From an uncultured Pseudodesulfovibrio sp. (lineage in GTDB: Bacteria > Desulfobacterota > Desulfovibrionia > Desulfovibrionales > Desulfovibrionaceae), in assembly GCA_947259235.1 (NCBI GenBank), contig CAMYLL010000105.1, forward strand, positions 1 to 7,895: a stretch of DNA of 7,895 bases, given 5' to 3'. Position numbers and translations under genes: made by a program. Below the pieces are notes generated by a model. That model saw only the letters and a program-made list of their open reading frames with translations. It was not told the origin of the DNA and did not search any database. Shown in pieces: positions 5,195 through 7,895 of the stretch. Each line of letters begins with the position of its first letter. Position 1 is the first letter of the stretch.

Positions 5195-7141
5195 GAACGT
5201 TTTTATATCACCACGCCCATCTATTACGTGAACGCGAAACCTCATCTGGGGCATGCGTACACCACGACGGTGGCGGATTCGCTCTGTCGTTTCCACCGGT
5301 TGATGGGCGAGGAGACCTATTTTCTCACCGGCACCGACGAGCACGGCGACAAGATCGTGCAGGCGGCCGAGGCCGAGGGCAAGTCCCCCAAGGAATACGT
5401 TGACGTCATCAGCGGACTCTTCCGGGACCTGTGGCCCAATATGAATATTGCCAACAACGACTTCATCCGCACCACTGAACCGCGCCATATCAAGGTCGTC
5501 CAGGACATTCTCCAGAAAGTCCACGACTCTGGCGATATATATTTCGGCGAGTATGGCGGACACTACTGCTTCGGGTGCGAGAGGTTTTACACCGAGAAGG
5601 AGCTGGTGGACGGCCTGTGCCCGGACCATCAGACCAAGCCCGAGTACATTGCCGAGAAGAACTATTTCTTCAAGATGTCCAAGTACCAGGGGTGGCTCAA
5701 GGACCACATTACCAAGAATCCCGACTTTATCCGGCCCGAGCAGTACCGCAACGAGGTCCTGAGCCTGCTGGAGTCCGGCGAGCTTGAGGACTTGTGCATC
5801 TCTCGTCCCAAGAGCCGCCTGACCTGGGGCATCGAGCTGCCTTTCGACAAGGATTTCGTCACCTATGTCTGGTTCGATGCGCTCATCAACTACCTCTCGG
5901 CCCTGGATTATCCCGAGGGTGATAAATTCAAGAAATTCTGGCCTGCGGCGAACCATCTGGTTGCCAAGGACATCCTCAAGCCACACGCGGTGTTCTGGCC
6001 GACCATGCTCAAGGCCGCCGGAATCGAGCCGTTCCAGTCGCTCAACGTCCACGGGTATTGGCTGATCAAGAACGCCAAGATGTCCAAATCGATTGGCAAC
6101 GTGGTCGAACCTCTCGCCATGAAGGACACATACGGTCTGGACGCATTCCGTTATTTCCTGTTGCGCGAGATGTCCTTCGGTCAGGACTCCAGCTTTTCCG
6201 AAGAAGCTCTTGTGGGACGGCTCAACGCTGACCTGGCCAACGATCTGGGCAACCTCTTCAACCGCACCCTGTCCATGACGCATAAATACTTCGGCGGGGA
6301 GGTCCCAAGCCCGGAGATCGAGGACATCGTGGATGCGGAGATCAAGAAGCTCGGCCAGAACGCCATGCAATCTTTCCAGGAGCATTTTGGCGAACTGCGG
6401 TTTTCTCGCGGACTGGAAGGGCTGTGGGAGTTGGTTCGCGGTCTGAACAAATATATCGACGCGAGCGCGCCCTGGACCCTGTTCAAGGAAAAGAATACCG
6501 GCAGACTTTCCACCGTCATCTACGTGCTTCTCGAAAGCATGCGAAAAATTGCGGTTCACCTGTGGCCTGTCATGCCCGAGTCCAGCGAGAACATGCTCAA
6601 GCAACTGAACATCGTCTTTTCTCCTGACAAGTTCAACCTGCCCAAGGAGCTCGACGTCTGGGGCGTGCTCGAATCCGGTTCCACCGTGGCCGAGACGTCC
6701 AATCTCTTTCCCCGGGTGGAACTCCCCGCGTCAGCGGACGAGGCTCCGGCCAAAGAGAAGAAAGCCAAGGGCGGCAAGGCGGAGGCCAAGGCAAAGACGA
6801 CTGCCGAGGACAACGGAACCATTGAGTTCGAGGATTTTCAGAAACTTGATCTGCGTGTGGGAACCGTGGTGGAAGTGGAGCCTCATCCCGACGCAGACCG
6901 GCTGCTTCTGGTTCGCGTCGATACCGGCGAGGAAGCACCGCGCCAGGTGGTGGCAGGCATTGCCGAACACTTCTCCCCCGATGATCTCATGGGCAGACAG
7001 GTGGTCGTGGTGGCCAACCTCAAGCCGCGCAAGCTCAGGAAACAGCTCTCCCAGGGCATGATCCTGGCGGTCAAGTCCGGCGAGACCCTGCATCTGCTTA
7101 CCCCGTCCGGGGACGTCGCTCCGGGCAGCAAGGTCAGCTAA
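5192..7141 (+). CDS. metG: Methionyl-tRNA synthetase with C-terminal tRNA-binding domain
   Basis: Class I aminoacyl-tRNA synthetase that charges tRNA-Met with methionine using ATP in the cytoplasm; essential for initiation and elongation. The 649-residue product has the HIGH-type signature HLGH (18-21), GTDEHGDK (47-54) and a zinc-binding connective domain with C126, C129, C143 and H146 (CxxC and CxxH). The WGIELPFD segment is at 212-219, YVWFDALINYLSA at 225-237 and the KMSKS loop is exact (296-300). An alpha-helical anticodon domain spans about 350-510. A Lys/Ala-rich linker (about 518-542) joins a Trbp111/EMAP-type OB domain (about 545-649: DLRVGTVVEVEPHPDADRL, VAGIAEHF, ANLKPRKLRKQLSQGMILA), which raises tRNA affinity and dimerises. 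Length and motif order are those of the long bacterial MetG form, with no disrupted motif. It follows ricT by 45 bases without a terminator and ends before a strong terminator. Confidence 0.98.
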   Translation: MERFYITTPIYYVNAKPHLGHAYTTTVADSLCRFHRLMGEETYFLTGTDEHGDKIVQAAEAEGKSPKEYVDVISGLFRDLWPNMNIANNDFIRTTEPRHIKVVQDILQKVHDSGDIYFGEYGGHYCFGCERFYTEKELVDGLCPDHQTKPEYIAEKNYFFKMSKYQGWLKDHITKNPDFIRPEQYRNEVLSLLESGELEDLCISRPKSRLTWGIELPFDKDFVTYVWFDALINYLSALDYPEGDKFKKFWPAANHLVAKDILKPHAVFWPTMLKAAGIEPFQSLNVHGYWLIKNAKMSKSIGNVVEPLAMKDTYGLDAFRYFLLREMSFGQDSSFSEEALVGRLNADLANDLGNLFNRTLSMTHKYFGGEVPSPEIEDIVDAEIKKLGQNAMQSFQEHFGELRFSRGLEGLWELVRGLNKYIDASAPWTLFKEKNTGRLSTVIYVLLESMRKIAVHLWPVMPESSENMLKQLNIVFSPDKFNLPKELDVWGVLESGSTVAETSNLFPRVELPASADEAPAKEKKAKGGKAEAKAKTTAEDNGTIEFEDFQKLDLRVGTVVEVEPHPDADRLLLVRVDTGEEAPRQVVAGIAEHFSPDDLMGRQVVVVANLKPRKLRKQLSQGMILAVKSGETLHLLTPSGDVAPGSKVS

Positions 7142-7170
7142 CCGGCCGCGCCCGCTTATTCCAGGCAATC

Positions 7171-7202
7171 AAAAGGCCGTCCCGACCGGGGCGGCCTTTT
7201 AT
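7171..7202 (+). terminator. Intrinsic terminator of the ricT-metG operon
   Basis: AAAAGGCCG (7171-7179) pairs perfectly with CGGCCTTTT (7192-7200). The stem extends through a G-U pair and three C-G pairs to a GACC loop (7184-7187), and TTTTATT closes it on the + strand. It lies 29 bases past the metG stop. The A-run on the left arm means it would also terminate transcription from the right, though no - strand gene is seen. Confidence 0.93.
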
Positions 7203-7224
7203 TGTGACCAAACCATAGGGGCCA

Positions 7225-7235
7225 TTGTCTGACAA
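7225..7235. promoter_or_regulatory. Palindrome, possible regulator site
   Basis: TTGTC-T-GACAA is a perfect 11-base inverted repeat, centred about 96 bases upstream of the predicted sigma-54 transcription start. That is a typical distance for an enhancer-binding protein site. It is recognised by symmetry only and no family motif is claimed. Confidence 0.35.
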
Positions 7236-7271
7236 ACAGTTGTGAAAAAGCAGTCTCTATAGCCTTGACCA

Positions 7272-7283
7272 GTCACTAGTGAC
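7272..7283. promoter_or_regulatory. 12-base palindrome, possible operator
   Basis: GTCACTAGTGAC is a perfect 12-base palindrome. It follows TTGACC (7265-7270), which with TAATGA (7287-7292, spacer 16) could make a weak sigma-70 promoter; the palindrome would then lie in its spacer as an operator. If instead the sigma-54 element downstream is used, the site is centred about 48 bases before its start. Confidence 0.4.
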
Positions 7284-7285
7284 GA

Positions 7286-7296
7286 GTAATGATTAC
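7286..7296. promoter_or_regulatory. 11-base palindrome beside the previous one
   Basis: GTAAT-G-ATTAC is a perfect inverted repeat two bases after the preceding palindrome and four bases before the sigma-54 element. Being so close to the -24 box it could serve as a repressor or IHF-like accessory site. Evidence is symmetry and position only. Confidence 0.3.
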
Positions 7297-7299
7297 TGC

Positions 7300-7315
7300 T
7301 GGCAGAATATTTGCA
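7300..7315 (+). promoter_or_regulatory. Sigma-54 (-24/-12) promoter
   Basis: TGGCAGAATATTTGCA matches the RpoN consensus TGGCAC-N5-TTGCA at the key positions. GG (7301-7302) and GC (7313-7314) are separated by exactly 10 bases, TGGCA is complete and TTGCA is complete; only the two bases after TGGCA deviate. Transcription would begin near 7326, giving a 45-base leader before ATG 7371. Such promoters need an AAA+ activator bound upstream, which fits the palindromes at 7225-7296. Confidence 0.65.
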
Positions 7316-7370
7316 TTGGTATTCCCGGATACGTCAATTCAACAACAATACGACGGTCCGGGGGTGGAAA

Positions 7371-7895
7371 ATGTTCAAAGATGCATCGCGTTTCGCTGCC
7401 GGGGAAAGCAGCGGTACAAGGGGTTTTCCATGGCAGGCCGTGGTTCGTTTCGAGGGGTTTGTCACGGTGGCCGGGTTGGCCCACGAAGTGAGGGAGAACG
7501 ATCTTCGCTTACTTGATTTTGCTGATCCGGAGTTTTTTGCCGATTGCGACAAAGGTCTGGAGCTGTGCTCGGGGATGCGTGAACTGGACGTGAATGTCCT
7601 GTGGATTGCGCATATGGAATATGTGCCCAAGGCGGAATTGCTTCGGGCCATGCGGCTGGCGGGCTGTCAGCGGATCGAGCTTCGCCTTGGACCGTCAGAC
7701 GCGGCAGAGGCATTGCTTGTGGCTCGCGGGTTCGGGTTCGACATCCGCTTGAGCAAGTTGGATGGCGGTTCTTATGTGACAGACAGAATCTCATATACTG
7801 TGGCCGAGCGCGAGGCGGTGGCCGAATTGCTCCCGGGTCTTCATGCAGCGCAGTTCGATCTGGCCGTTGCCTATTACAGGGCCCGTCGGTTCGGC
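7371..7895 (+). CDS. Radical-SAM-like barrel protein lacking the Fe-S motif, partial (runs off window)
   Basis: Open for 175 codons to the window end with no stop. Residues 31-108 read like the second part of a radical SAM TIM barrel: VAGLAHEVRENDLRLLDFADPEFFAD (33-58) resembles the beta strand and F-x-D-P/D-x-F element, GLELCSGMRELDVNVLW (62-78) the next helix and strand, and KAELLRAMRLAGCQRIELRLG (87-107) the ELLxxMxxAGCxxIxxGxES element. The cluster-binding CxxxCxxC is absent: cysteines occur only at C59, C66 and C99, and the 30 residues before the barrel are too short to hold it. The canonical GIES is replaced by RLGP. Residues 158-175 (HAAQFDLAVAYYRARRFG) could begin a TPR repeat. ATG 7371 is chosen after the G-rich stretch 7360-7367; the frame is open back to 7293, so a TTG at 7311 is a less likely start. 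Function unknown; it may be a non-catalytic relative or partner of a radical SAM enzyme. Confidence 0.75.
   Translation, partial: MFKDASRFAAGESSGTRGFPWQAVVRFEGFVTVAGLAHEVRENDLRLLDFADPEFFADCDKGLELCSGMRELDVNVLWIAHMEYVPKAELLRAMRLAGCQRIELRLGPSDAAEALLVARGFGFDIRLSKLDGGSYVTDRISYTVAEREAVAELLPGLHAAQFDLAVAYYRARRFG

Noticed and set aside
4913..6604. Long 563-codon open frame on the - strand across ricT and metG.
   Set aside because: It is antisense to metG, whose catalytic motifs are all intact on the + strand; composition is that expected of a GC-biased shadow frame.
7240..7262. TTGTGA and TCTATA as a sigma-70 promoter.
   Set aside because: The spacer is only 10 bases, which is not workable.
7279..7516. 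Two 70-75 codon + strand frames between metG and the last gene.
   Set aside because: They overlap the regulatory region and the well-supported frame from 7371, and their translations resemble no protein.

Overview
The window reads as a stretch of ordinary chromosome from a GC-rich anaerobic bacterium. I infer a Desulfovibrio/Pseudodesulfovibrio-type member of the Desulfobacterota. The reasons are GC-rich codon usage, a PSP1/RicT protein next to methionyl-tRNA synthetase in an otherwise Gram-negative-looking context, HDOD plus metallo-hydrolase plus single-domain response regulator genes, and a good sigma-54 promoter match. The assignment is inferred from protein character, not from a marker gene. 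All convincing genes lie on the + strand.

Left end (1-1459): a ComEC/Rec2-like DNA-uptake protein that has lost its N-terminal half. Recognisable homology starts almost exactly at the first ATG (113). The 112 bases before it are AT-richer, carry an in-frame stop at 77-79 and look like nothing in ComEC. The C-terminal metallo-beta-lactamase domain is intact.

Signalling block (1582-3828): an HDOD protein that keeps a full set of HD-type metal-binding residues is translationally coupled (TGATG overlap) to an MBL-fold hydrolase of unknown substrate. After a 109-base promoter-bearing gap comes a stand-alone CheY-like receiver. Together these look like a small signal-transduction neighbourhood of unknown output.

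Housekeeping operon (3918-7202): a near-consensus sigma-70 promoter, a short leader with a GC hairpin, then ricT (PSP1 family, Cys-rich, with a basic disordered tail) and metG (methionyl-tRNA synthetase with a fused C-terminal tRNA-binding domain, TTG start). A strong bidirectional-looking intrinsic terminator closes the operon.

Right end (7203-7895): three short perfect palindromes, then a sigma-54-type -24/-12 element, then the start of a gene running out of the window. Its product resembles a radical-SAM TIM-barrel half without the CxxxCxxC cluster motif, possibly followed by TPR repeats. This regulated, degenerate radical-SAM-like gene is the least ordinary item here. I see no CRISPR array, tRNA, rRNA, insertion sequence or phage gene.
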